Part shown: positions 18,268 through 27,249 of the stretch, in pieces | How the letters are laid out: every line of letters begins with the position of its first letter | How positions within the stretch are numbered: position 1 is the first letter of the stretch | Assembly (NCBI RefSeq): GCF_004352835.1 | Contig: NZ_SJSB01000006.1 | Span: forward strand, 62,001-126,000 | From: Marinomonas flavescens | Lineage (GTDB): Bacteria > Pseudomonadota > Gammaproteobacteria > Pseudomonadales > Marinomonadaceae | DNA: 64,000 nucleotides | Direction of reading: 5' to 3' | Position numbers and translations under genes: made by a program | Notes under the pieces: model-generated | Databases searched by the model: none | Told to the model about the DNA's origin: nothing | What the model saw: only the letters and a program-made list of their open reading frames with translations

Positions 18268-19569
18268 CTAACTACCGTATTTTAGTGCGCCATAAAGCTG
18301 ACTGTAATGCTCTGACGTGTAGACCGCTCGACTAATTAAGTTATGTGCTCTTGCTGGTTCGATATCATCGGGAATTCGCTGTCCATCTGCAATGTAAACA
18401 ACAGGCAGCCCTTCTTCAATAATGACACTGATGGCTTCTCCCAGCGACGCCGATTCATCCAGCTTACTTAATACACAACCGTCTAATTGAACCTGAGAGT
18501 AAACATCGATCACGGCTTTCAACACTTGTCTTTGGCTTGTACAAGGCAATACGAGCAATTTTTTTAAACCTGCGCGAGCACGTTTCATCATTAACAATTG
18601 GCGCTCTAAATTAGAATCCCTCGGATTCATACCAGCAGTATCAACCAGTACTAGGGAATAATCAGAATACTTCGCAAGTACTTCATTTAAATCAGAATAT
18701 TCGTTCACTACTTCAACGGGAACATTCAATATTCGCCCAAATGTACGCAGTTGCTCATGGGCGGCAATTCGATAAGTATCTGTTGTTACCAGAACAACAC
18801 TACCTGGACCATATTTCAATACATGCTGTGCAGCAATTTTGCCGATAGAGGTCGTTTTTCCAACGCCCGTTGGCCCCATGAAAGCGATACAACCATGCAG
18901 CTCCGCGGCATTAGATCTTACCGGTATATAATCTGCTAAATGCGCTAATAATCTATTCCAGTCATCCTCGCGACCTTTTAAATCAATATCATCTAAAAGA
19001 CGTGATATCACGGTTTCAGAAAGCCCTAATCGTTTTAACTTTTCCCGCGCTTCCGTTTCAACCGGATTAGTTTTAATTTTGGTTTTTGAATTCGCTAACG
19101 TTTGTTTCTCTAACATCTGACGAACATGCTGCAATTCAAGTTCCATTTCATGAATTTGGCGAGTATTTGCGCTGTTTTTTACCGACAATGCCTCTTCAAC
19201 CGCAGGATCTTCTTGATCACCTTGCAGCGGTGGCATTTCGAAAGAAGTTTCTTTAGAAGCAAAGTCGGAAGAATTTGATTTAGGAGGAGTGTGCTGCTTT
19301 GCTCTTTCAATTCGCTCAAAGTAATCCGCACTTGGATTTTGATTAGAATCGGTTCGCTGAGTTGGAGTCGAGCGAGGAGAAGGCGCTGACACTTTCTTTT
19401 CAACCAGACTAGAAGGCATAGAACCATCATAATCCAATGCTGCAACGATCTCTATTTCACCCGTTGCTAAGCGTTGATTCGACAAAATGACCGCGTCAGG
19501 GCCCACAGCATCACGGACTTTCCGTATCGCTTGACGCATGTCGGGTGCTCGAAACCGCCTAATTTGCAT
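18268..19569 (-). CDS. flhF: Flagellar SRP-like GTPase FlhF
   Basis: FlhF marks the cell pole for flagellar assembly. 433 residues: an N-terminal B domain starting MQIRRFRAPDMRQAIRKVRD, a variable middle (about 75-190), and an NG GTPase domain with G1 MGPTGVGKTTSIGKIA (about 231-246), G3 DTAGM and G4 LSKLDE. FlhF normally works with the ATPase FlhG (FleN), whose gene should follow; here only 80 bp separate flhF from fliA. Confidence 0.96.
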   Translation of the reverse strand: MQIRRFRAPDMRQAIRKVRDAVGPDAVILSNQRLATGEIEIVAALDYDGSMPSSLVEKKVSAPSPRSTPTQRTDSNQNPSADYFERIERAKQHTPPKSNSSDFASKETSFEMPPLQGDQEDPAVEEALSVKNSANTRQIHEMELELQHVRQMLEKQTLANSKTKIKTNPVETEAREKLKRLGLSETVISRLLDDIDLKGREDDWNRLLAHLADYIPVRSNAAELHGCIAFMGPTGVGKTTSIGKIAAQHVLKYGPGSVVLVTTDTYRIAAHEQLRTFGRILNVPVEVVNEYSDLNEVLAKYSDYSLVLVDTAGMNPRDSNLERQLLMMKRARAGLKKLLVLPCTSQRQVLKAVIDVYSQVQLDGCVLSKLDESASLGEAISVIIEEGLPVVYIADGQRIPDDIEPARAHNLISRAVYTSEHYSQLYGALKYGS

Positions 19570-19668
19570 GAATACTACAATCCTTCTAGTTTATTTTTCT
19601 TACAAATCCATAGCTTACCCGAAAGATTTTGATAAATATAGAGAGTTAATCATTACAATCAATACGGA

Positions 19669-21789
19669 TTATTGACCTATCACACCGACCACTGTAATTC
19701 TCTTATGATCAGGCACTTCTTGATAGGACAGAACCGACATATTTACCATTCCGTATCGCATAAAACGCGCCAACATAGGGCGTATAGGCGCAGAAACAAT
19801 CAAAATTGGTGTATTCCCCATGGCTTCTTGCTGCTCTGCCGACTCTTTAAGTGAACTTTGCAACTGCTCAGCCATTTTGGGTTCTAGAATTAATGCTTCT
19901 TCGTTTTTGATACCAGACTGCTGACTCTGCTGCACCGTCTGCATGAGCATTTTTTCTAACTGCGGGTCGAGCGTAAGAACAGGAATCTCTTCGACACCAT
20001 CCGCTAGCGTTTGAATAATCATCCGCGAAAGTGCGGTTCGAACAGCTGCCGTCAACACCATAGGATCCTGACTTTTAGGCTGAACCCCCATTATTGCCTC
20101 AGCAATTGTACGCATGTCGCGTAACGGAACACCTTCGATCAATAAGTTTTGCAAGACCTTCAACAACACACTCAACTGTATCGTATTGGGCACCAGCTCT
20201 TCTGCTAACTTAGGATTGTATTGTTTAAGCAAACTTAGAAGCTGCTGCACTTCATCATGACCAATTAATTCATAGGCATGCTTATGCATAATCTGATTGA
20301 GGTGGGTAGCAACCACCGTACTCACATCCACTACGGTATAACCATAGGTCTGTGCTTGATCTCGCTTTTTAGGGTCAATCCATACCGCGTCCAAGCCAAA
20401 AGAGGGATCTTTTCCGGCAATCCCATCAACAACACCAAAGACTTGACCTGGATCGATGGCTAACTCCTTATCTGGGTGCACTTCTGCCTCGGCCAGACTC
20501 ACCCCCATTAACGTTACTCGATATGCATTAGGCATTAGATCCAAGTTATCGCGAATATGAACACTAGGCACAAGAAAACCAAGATCTTGGGAAAGCTTAC
20601 GCCTCACTCCTTTGATACGAGCAAGCAGCTCTCCTCCCTGAGATTTATCAACCAAGGGAATCAAACGATAACCTACTTCCAAACCTAACATATCTACGGG
20701 TGCGACATCATCCCAGCTTAAATCCTTAGATTCTGAAGAAGGCGCCGTATCTGTTGACGAAAGTTTGGTAGAACTTTTCACACCCAAAAGTGCTTTTTGC
20801 TTCTTACGATATTCGAGGTAATAGGCAAAACCACCCAACCCAAAAGCTAAAGATAAGAAAGAAAAATGTGGCATCCCAGGCACGATACCCATAACGGTGA
20901 GTACTGCCGCTGCCACATAAAGCGCTTTTGGAGAACCAAACATCTGGGTGACAATTTGGGTCCCCATATCGCCAGATTCGTTGACTCGCGTCACCATAAT
21001 GGCCGCGGCTGTCGACAACATAAGAGAAGGTAGCTGCGCCACCAAACCATCACCAATGGTCAATAGGGAATAACGCTGAATGGCCTCAGAGAAAGAAAGA
21101 TCATGCTGCGCCATACCAATGGCAAGACCACCAATAATATTAATACCAAGAATAAGCAATCCGGCGACAGCATCACCTTTAACAAATTTAGAGGCACCAT
21201 CCATGGAACCGTAAAACTCAGCTTCTGAAGCAATTTCAGAACGTCGAATTTTGGCTTGATCAGCATCAATCATGCCGGCATTCAAGTCTGCATCAATCGC
21301 CATCTGTTTGCCGGGCATCGCATCCAAAGTAAAGCGAGCACTTACTTCTGAAATCCGCCCTGCACCTTTAGTAACTACCGCAAAGTTAATAATCATTAAA
21401 ATAGCGAACACCACAAAACCAACCACATAGTTGCCGCCAATAACGACCTCACCAAATGCTTGGATAACCTTACCTGCGGCGTCCGGCCCTTCGTGCCCGT
21501 GAAGCAAAACAACTCGAGTCGAAGCCACATTAAGCGCCAACCGCATTAAAGTAGAAACCAACAAAACCGTAGGGAAAACAGCAAAATCAAGAGGTCTTAG
21601 AGAATAGATAGAAACCAGCAAAACAACGATGGCCAAAGCAATATTGAACGTAAACAACACGTCCAAAAGAAAGGCAGGAATGGGCAACACCATCATAGCC
21701 AAAAGAGACAGAAGAAGGACGGGGATGCCTAAATGCCCAGTAACTACATCCTTAAATTGTCCTGTCACTTTTTGACGGTCAAAACTCAC
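19669..21789 (-). CDS. flhA: Flagellar export gate protein FlhA
   Basis: 706 residues: eight predicted membrane spans (about 20-330) including the conserved cytoplasmic FHIPEP-type loop (GKQMAIDADLNAGMIDADQA), then a large cytoplasmic domain (about 370-700) that docks export substrates and chaperones. It forms the nonameric ring of the type III export gate with FlhB and FliPQR. Length and motifs are normal. Confidence 0.97.
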   Translation of the reverse strand: MSFDRQKVTGQFKDVVTGHLGIPVLLLSLLAMMVLPIPAFLLDVLFTFNIALAIVVLLVSIYSLRPLDFAVFPTVLLVSTLMRLALNVASTRVVLLHGHEGPDAAGKVIQAFGEVVIGGNYVVGFVVFAILMIINFAVVTKGAGRISEVSARFTLDAMPGKQMAIDADLNAGMIDADQAKIRRSEIASEAEFYGSMDGASKFVKGDAVAGLLILGINIIGGLAIGMAQHDLSFSEAIQRYSLLTIGDGLVAQLPSLMLSTAAAIMVTRVNESGDMGTQIVTQMFGSPKALYVAAAVLTVMGIVPGMPHFSFLSLAFGLGGFAYYLEYRKKQKALLGVKSSTKLSSTDTAPSSESKDLSWDDVAPVDMLGLEVGYRLIPLVDKSQGGELLARIKGVRRKLSQDLGFLVPSVHIRDNLDLMPNAYRVTLMGVSLAEAEVHPDKELAIDPGQVFGVVDGIAGKDPSFGLDAVWIDPKKRDQAQTYGYTVVDVSTVVATHLNQIMHKHAYELIGHDEVQQLLSLLKQYNPKLAEELVPNTIQLSVLLKVLQNLLIEGVPLRDMRTIAEAIMGVQPKSQDPMVLTAAVRTALSRMIIQTLADGVEEIPVLTLDPQLEKMLMQTVQQSQQSGIKNEEALILEPKMAEQLQSSLKESAEQQEAMGNTPILIVSAPIRPMLARFMRYGMVNMSVLSYQEVPDHKRITVVGVIGQ

Positions 21790-21828
21790 ACAAATATCCC
21801 ACTAAAATTAAAAAGCCAATTGAGTAAA

Positions 21829-22965
21829 TCAATTACCGTCCCATTGAAACTCATCTGGAACATCTAAATTCGGCACAACTTCTGGTCGAGGCGCCCCATT
21901 TCTTACGTTTCGCAGTTGATAAACATAAGCTAACAGCTGCGCAACCGCCTGAAACAGACCCTGAGGAATCTCTTCCCCTATTTCAGTATGATGAAAAATA
22001 GCCCGAGTTAACGTCGGCGATTGTATCACAGGGATATCGTAGTGGTTGCCTACTTCACGTATTTTCAATGCAATGAAATCAGCCCCTTTTGCCAGCATAA
22101 CTGGTGCTTTGCCACCCTCTTGATCATACTTTAACGCCACAGAAAAGTGAGTCGGGTTGGTAATAATCACATCAGCTTCAGGAAGATCGGTCATCATTCG
22201 ATTCATAGCGGCTTGTTGCTGCAATTGGCGAACTCGCGCTTTTACTTGGGGATCACCCTCTTGCTGTTTGTACTCATCTTTGACTTCCTGCTTGGTCATT
22301 TTGAGCTTTTCTTTATGGGACCAGACCTGAAATGGCACATCTATAGCGGCAATCAACGCTAAAGCCAGCGCAATAAAAACAAACGACCAAATAGCAATAC
22401 TGACACCATGAGAAATGGCCAGCTGAATAGATTGGAATGGCAGCCCTAGGGCCTCTGTCAAAAAGTGATTAATAACGATAGTGGCAACTGTACCAACGAG
22501 CGTTACTTTTGCAATGGACTTGAGCAGCTCAACAAGCGACTGAACTGAAAACATTCGCTTTAATCCCGTAATAGGATTCATCTTGCTCAGCTTGGGCATT
22601 AATGGCTCCCAAGAAAAGTTAAGCCCACCTAATCCAATACTACCAATAATCCCAGCGGCGGCTAGAATAGCCATCATGACGACCATCGAATCCATCACAG
22701 AAACAATAGAACTATAGAGATGAAAAATCATACGCCCATAGTTAAAAATATCTTGCCGTTCAATAACAAAGTTAAAACGAAAAACCTTTTCAAGGTCCTC
22801 TGCTAGATAAGCACCCGTTCCATAAATAGTCGCTGACGCGATAATAAGCAACAAGGCAGCACTGAGGTCTTTCGAACGGGCTACATTGCCTTTCTTTCGA
22901 GCATCTTCAAGTTTCTTACCACTGGCACTTTCCGTTTTTTCACTACCGTCTTCGTTCTCAGCCAT
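21829..22965 (-). CDS. flhB: Flagellar export switch protein FlhB
   Basis: 378 residues with four membrane helices and a C-terminal cytoplasmic domain containing the self-cleavage motif NPTH (VIITNPTHFSVALKYD, about residue 270). After cleavage it switches export from rod/hook to filament proteins, guided by FliK. It overlaps fliR by 8 bp. A free-standing homologue of its C-terminal part is encoded at 8374. Confidence 0.97.
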   Translation of the reverse strand: MAENEDGSEKTESASGKKLEDARKKGNVARSKDLSAALLLIIASATIYGTGAYLAEDLEKVFRFNFVIERQDIFNYGRMIFHLYSSIVSVMDSMVVMMAILAAAGIIGSIGLGGLNFSWEPLMPKLSKMNPITGLKRMFSVQSLVELLKSIAKVTLVGTVATIVINHFLTEALGLPFQSIQLAISHGVSIAIWSFVFIALALALIAAIDVPFQVWSHKEKLKMTKQEVKDEYKQQEGDPQVKARVRQLQQQAAMNRMMTDLPEADVIITNPTHFSVALKYDQEGGKAPVMLAKGADFIALKIREVGNHYDIPVIQSPTLTRAIFHHTEIGEEIPQGLFQAVAQLLAYVYQLRNVRNGAPRPEVVPNLDVPDEFQWDGN

Positions 22966-23740
22966 GTAAACGAATCCCCCATGTGTCTTTCATCCAACTG
23001 GTTATTTCGTGAAAAAACAAACGATAAATATCCAAAAAATCTTTCAACATTATCCAGAAAAAAAACAAAGAAAATAGCATTATGACAGGAAAGCCCAACG
23101 CAAAGATATTCAATTGAGGGGACGCTTTGGCCACCACCCCAAAAGCAAAGTTCATGACCAAAACAGCAATAGCGAGAGGCAATACAACCAATAGGGCTTT
23201 TTCAAACATCCAACCACCCAGTGATACCAACTGCCAATAATGCTGACTGTCAAAGCCTCCACCAATAGGCCAATAGGTAAAACTCTCAGCCAAATATTCA
23301 ATCATCACCAAATGGCCATCAGTTCCTAAAAACGCCAACGCCACCATAGACACATAATACTGCCCCATTGTGGCAACAGAAACGCCATTGGCTGGGTCGT
23401 TCGACATAGCAAAACCAAGGCCCGCTTTCATTGCCGCTAATTGCCCGGCTAAAGAAAACACTTGAAACAAGATAGTGATAACAAAACCCAGCGCAAAACC
23501 AATCACCAACTGCTCTGCAATCAACACAATAAAAGCGGGTGATACAGGATCATAAGGAGGAACATGGATGACTGGTGTAATAATAATAGCAATCAGAAAA
23601 GAAAAAGCGATTCGCACTCTAGCATTAACCAGCCGACTACCAAACAAAGGCAGCGCCATGAAAAAGGCACCAATACGGAAAAAAGGCAACAAAAAGCTAA
23701 TCGTAAGATTTATTAACTGATCAGGATTAAGTTCAAGCAT
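22958..23740 (-). CDS. fliR: Flagellar export gate protein FliR
   Basis: 260-residue hydrophobic protein with about six membrane segments, part of the FliPQR export channel. The N-terminal LINLTISFLLPFFRIGAFFM and the LGFAMSNDPANG segment are characteristic. It shares one base with fliQ and overlaps flhB. Confidence 0.95.
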   Translation of the reverse strand: MLELNPDQLINLTISFLLPFFRIGAFFMALPLFGSRLVNARVRIAFSFLIAIIITPVIHVPPYDPVSPAFIVLIAEQLVIGFALGFVITILFQVFSLAGQLAAMKAGLGFAMSNDPANGVSVATMGQYYVSMVALAFLGTDGHLVMIEYLAESFTYWPIGGGFDSQHYWQLVSLGGWMFEKALLVVLPLAIAVLVMNFAFGVVAKASPQLNIFALGFPVIMLFSLFFFWIMLKDFLDIYRLFFHEITSWMKDTWGIRLHG

Positions 23741-24009
23741 TAGCCTATTATCATCGGAATATTAATAAATAAATGTGTCGTAAAGTCAGTTAGCTTAGTC
23801 AAGATCCAAGGTCCTAACTGCATAATCACCAAAATAGTCACAATCAAACGCGGCAAAAATGAAAGGGTCTGCTCATTTATTTGCGTCGCTGCTTGAAAAA
23901 TACTAACAATCAAGCCAACCAACAGGCTTGGCACCATAACGGCTGCCACAATCACCACAATTAAATAAAAACCCTGCCCATAAAGATCTAAAACAACCTG
24001 AGGATCCAT
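23740..24009 (-). CDS. fliQ: Flagellar export gate protein FliQ
   Basis: 89 residues, two membrane hairpin helices (LIVVIVAAVMVPSLLVGLIV and IVTILVIMQLGPWIL) joined by the conserved segment QAATQINEQTLSFLPRL. Four copies surround the FliP5FliR1 core of the export channel. It starts 2 bp after fliP. Confidence 0.95.
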   Translation of the reverse strand: MDPQVVLDLYGQGFYLIVVIVAAVMVPSLLVGLIVSIFQAATQINEQTLSFLPRLIVTILVIMQLGPWILTKLTDFTTHLFINIPMIIG

Positions 24010-24011
24010 AT

Positions 24012-24749
24012 TTACATCCCAAAACTAGCCGCTAACGTTCCCATTATCATAGACCAGCCATCTACCATAACAAAAAGCATGATTTTAAAAGGTAAAGAGA
24101 TAATAACCGGAGACAACATCATCATACCCATCGCCATCAAAACACTTGCCACCACCATATCAACAATTAAGAATGGGATGAAAATCATAAAACCTATCTG
24201 GAACGCAGTCTTAAGCTCACTGGTTACAAACGCTGGCATAAGAATAGTGAAAGGCAATGTATCCAGAGATTGGATTTTACCTTCCTTGCCAGCTAATTTT
24301 ACGAAAAGAGCAATATCATCTTCTCGAGTTTGCGCTAACATGAAATTACGCATCGGAGTCGCGGCTGCTTCCACCGCTTGAATCGAGGTGATTTTCTCAT
24401 TCAGATAAGGCTGCAACGCCACTTCATTAACCTTATCTAAAGTAGGTGTCATAATAAATAAGGTGAGAAACAAGGCCATACCCACCATAATTTGATTCGA
24501 AGGCGTCTGCTGCAAACCAATTGCTTGCCGCAATATAGCCAATACAACAATCACTCGGGTAAAGGCTGTCATCATCATTAACGCCGCTGGTAATAAAGTC
24601 AGCGCCGTCATGATAAATAGAATTTGAAGTGATACTGAGTACTCCTGACTACCATCCGCGCTAGTAACAACTTTTACGGCAGGAAGCCCCACTTCAGCCC
24701 ACGACATCGCTGGAAACAACAATAAAACCAACAAGACTAAGCGCATCAT
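24012..24749 (-). CDS. fliP: Flagellar export gate protein FliP
   Basis: 245 residues with a cleavable signal peptide (about 1-19, ending SWAEVGLP), which is usual for FliP, then four membrane segments including [19 protein letters not shown] and [20 protein letters not shown]. It forms the core of the export channel. It overlaps fliO by 4 bp. Confidence 0.96.
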   Translation of the reverse strand: MMRLVLLVLLLFPAMSWAEVGLPAVKVVTSADGSQEYSVSLQILFIMTALTLLPAALMMMTAFTRVIVVLAILRQAIGLQQTPSNQIMVGMALFLTLFIMTPTLDKVNEVALQPYLNEKITSIQAVEAAATPMRNFMLAQTREDDIALFVKLAGKEGKIQSLDTLPFTILMPAFVTSELKTAFQIGFMIFIPFLIVDMVVASVLMAMGMMMLSPVIISLPFKIMLFVMVDGWSMIMGTLAASFGM

Positions 24750-25168
24750 AATGTTGATCCTTTTTCTGTTTTTATATCAGAAGAAGGTTCTGTTTCGCTC
24801 ATCATCTGGGCAAACGCCTTACCATTTGAGGAAAAGCTCTTGAGATGGTTAATTGATTGAGAGGTAACGCCTAACAGCACTCTTTCTCCTTCGACCTCAA
24901 CCAGCACAATCTTTTCTTTTGCCCCTAAAGACTGACTACTTACAATACGAATATCAGATTGCCCGAAACGCATTTGGGTAACCTGTAATTTCTTAACAAG
25001 CCATAAACATGCCGGAATAAAAACCACGATAAAAGCCAGAGATAAAACGACTTTCCAAATAGAATAGGTGGTGGGCATTTCTTGGGGAGTAGCAGCTTGC
25101 ACATAGGAAACAGCCATGCAAAGCATGGCTGTAATGATTGTTTTTTTCGTTTTTATACAGAGTTTCAC
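24746..25168 (-). CDS. fliO: Flagellar biosynthesis protein FliO
   Basis: 140 residues: an N-terminal signal-like segment, a membrane helix (about 38-58, [21 protein letters not shown]) and a small cytoplasmic domain (about 70-115, [20 protein letters not shown]) typical of FliO. FliO stabilises FliP during gate assembly. It starts 5 bp after fliN. Confidence 0.92.
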   Translation of the reverse strand: MKLCIKTKKTIITAMLCMAVSYVQAATPQEMPTTYSIWKVVLSLAFIVVFIPACLWLVKKLQVTQMRFGQSDIRIVSSQSLGAKEKIVLVEVEGERVLLGVTSQSINHLKSFSSNGKAFAQMMSETEPSSDIKTEKGSTL

Positions 25169-25173
25169 AAGGC

Positions 25174-25635
25174 TTACTTCAATCGTCTAATACGCTCATT
25201 AGGACTAACAACATCTGTTAGGCGAATACCATATTTGTCATTTACCACAACCACTTCACCATGAGCTATCAAGGTGCCATTCACTAAAACATCCAATGGC
25301 TCACCAGCAAAACGATCTAACTCGACAACTGAACCTTGCGTTAATTGCATAAGGTTACGTATCGCAATTTCTGTATTACCTAATTCCATGGATAGGGTAA
25401 CAGGAATATCCATAATAAGATCAAGATCAGAACCAACGTCAGCTCCAGCAACTGAAGGCGCTGCAAGCTCTTCCAACTTAACAGGTTTAACTTCCTGTTC
25501 TGACATGGCAGCGGCCCATTCGTCATCAATATCTCCCTCTCCGCCAGCATCTCCGGATTCAGACATCGCGGCTGCCCATTCGTCAGCTAGATCTTCACCC
25601 ATACCTTCTGCGTCTGGATTTTGTTCTTCTGCCAT
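25174..25635 (-). CDS. fliN: Flagellar motor switch protein FliN
   Basis: 153 residues. The C-terminal SpoA domain (about 72-150, VTLSMELGNTEIAIRNLMQL ... YGIRLTDVVSPNERIRRL) forms the lower C ring with FliM. The acidic N-terminal region carries a duplicated DEWAAAMSE motif (about residues 17-26 and 37-46), where one related copy is usual. It starts 1 bp after fliM. Confidence 0.96.
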   Translation of the reverse strand: MAEEQNPDAEGMGEDLADEWAAAMSESGDAGGEGDIDDEWAAAMSEQEVKPVKLEELAAPSVAGADVGSDLDLIMDIPVTLSMELGNTEIAIRNLMQLTQGSVVELDRFAGEPLDVLVNGTLIAHGEVVVVNDKYGIRLTDVVSPNERIRRLK

Positions 25636-25636
25636 G

Positions 25637-26614
25637 CTATTTCGTTACCTTATTAATTTTAAAATTTTCAACCATCTGAACCGAATAGTGCTCATTACTT
25701 ACGCCTAACTTACCTTTAAAAGTAGGCACTCCATTCGCTCGAACCGTGACAAATTCTGGCATTTCTATTGGGATAATATCACCCGCCTTGAATTTCAACA
25801 CCTCACCCAATGCAATCTTACGATTCGCCACACTCACCTTAAGATTCACATCAATGTCTTTGACATCTTGCTGAAGAGATTTTCCCCAACGATCGTCTTT
25901 TTCATCAACATCACTTTGCACACCGGCGTCTAATAACTCTCGAACTGGCTCAATCATAGAGTAAGGCAAGGTAATATGAAGTTCACCACCACCGCCATCA
26001 AGCTCAATATGAAAAGTTGACACTATCACAACTTCACTTGGGCTCACTATGTTTGCCATTGCAGGGTTCACTTCGGAACTAATGTATTCCAAGTCGAGTT
26101 TTAAAACTGGCGCCCAAGCTTCAGTTAAATCAACAAAAACTTGTTCTAACATTAATTGAACAATACGAATTTCTGTCGGGGTAAATTCTCGCCCCTCAAT
26201 TTTAGCGTGACGTCCATCACCACCAAAAAAATTATCAACAAGTTTAAAGACAAGTTTTGCGTCTAAAATAAACAGCGCGGTACTTCTCAAGGGGCGGAAT
26301 TTAACCAAATTTAAACTGGTTGGAACATACAGCGTATGAACATATTCCCCAAACTTCATTACCTGAAGTCCGCCTGACGAAACATCTGCCGTACGTCTTA
26401 ATAAATTAAAAAGGCTAATGCGAGTGTAACGAGCAAAGCGCTCATTAATCATCTCTAGAGTAGGCATACGCCCACGCACGATGCGCTCTTGGCTAGTAAT
26501 GTCGTACGACGCTACACCATTGGCATCTTTGATCTCTTCTTCTTCAGGTTTTTCATCCGCGCCATGTAAGAGAGCGTCGATTTCATCCTGAGATAATAAG
26601 TCTTGAGCTGACAT
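25637..26614 (-). CDS. fliM: Flagellar motor switch protein FliM
   Basis: 325 residues: the N-terminal CheY-P-binding peptide LSQDEIDALLHG (about 7-18), the middle domain that contacts FliG, and a C-terminal SpoA domain resembling FliN. Phosphorylated CheY binds the peptide and changes rotation. It follows fliL by 5 bp. Confidence 0.97.
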   Translation of the reverse strand: MSAQDLLSQDEIDALLHGADEKPEEEEIKDANGVASYDITSQERIVRGRMPTLEMINERFARYTRISLFNLLRRTADVSSGGLQVMKFGEYVHTLYVPTSLNLVKFRPLRSTALFILDAKLVFKLVDNFFGGDGRHAKIEGREFTPTEIRIVQLMLEQVFVDLTEAWAPVLKLDLEYISSEVNPAMANIVSPSEVVIVSTFHIELDGGGGELHITLPYSMIEPVRELLDAGVQSDVDEKDDRWGKSLQQDVKDIDVNLKVSVANRKIALGEVLKFKAGDIIPIEMPEFVTVRANGVPTFKGKLGVSNEHYSVQMVENFKINKVTK

Positions 26615-26619
26615 AATCG

Positions 26620-27135
26620 TTACTGCATCACAAAGTTAGTAAATAGCACACCATCAATACCGCTTTTTCCAGTCTCTTGCTGCAGAATACCATTAATAGC
26701 TTCTAACGCAGACTTCTTTAATGCTTCTTTACCATTCATCGTCTGCAACGCATCAAATGACTGACTAGATAAAAGCAAGACTAAACTGTTCCGAATTAAA
26801 GGCATATGCACTTTAACAGCATCGATTTGAACTTGATCTTTGGACATGATCGTCATATCCAATTGCAAATAACGCTGTCTCCCATCCACCATAAAGTCCA
26901 CGACAAAAGGCGCATCTAGTTTTAAATAGATGGAAGGTGTGCTCGTAGGCAATGCTTCTTCTGCCGTCACGCCGTCACTAGCAGGACCATCTGCCGAGCT
27001 AAATAAGAAAAAATAGGCTGCCGCTCCGCCGCCGGCTAATAAAACCAAGACAACAGCCAATATGATAATGAGCTTTTTCTTGCCACCCTTTTTCTCACTG
27101 CCCGTATCGACATCTAAACTATCTTTTTCAGCCAT
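26620..27135 (-). CDS. fliL: Flagellar basal-body protein FliL
   Basis: 171 residues from the ATG at 27133-27135, with AAAGG 7 bp upstream; an in-frame TTG two codons earlier is less likely. A lysine-rich cytoplasmic tail (KKGGKKK), one membrane helix (about 22-45) and a periplasmic FliL domain are visible. FliL surrounds the stator units and increases torque. It opens the fliLMNOPQR-flhB series; 114 bp separate it from fliK. Confidence 0.94.
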   Translation of the reverse strand: MAEKDSLDVDTGSEKKGGKKKLIIILAVVLVLLAGGGAAAYFFLFSSADGPASDGVTAEEALPTSTPSIYLKLDAPFVVDFMVDGRQRYLQLDMTIMSKDQVQIDAVKVHMPLIRNSLVLLLSSQSFDALQTMNGKEALKKSALEAINGILQQETGKSGIDGVLFTNFVMQ

Positions 27136-27249
27136 GACCAAACCTTTGGTGTTATGTAATTGATTAAATAGGACGCATAAAGAGTTTTTCGCGCCAACAA
27201 CCCTCTATTCTACAAAGAATAAGAGATAGCACCATTTATTTCCTTACAT

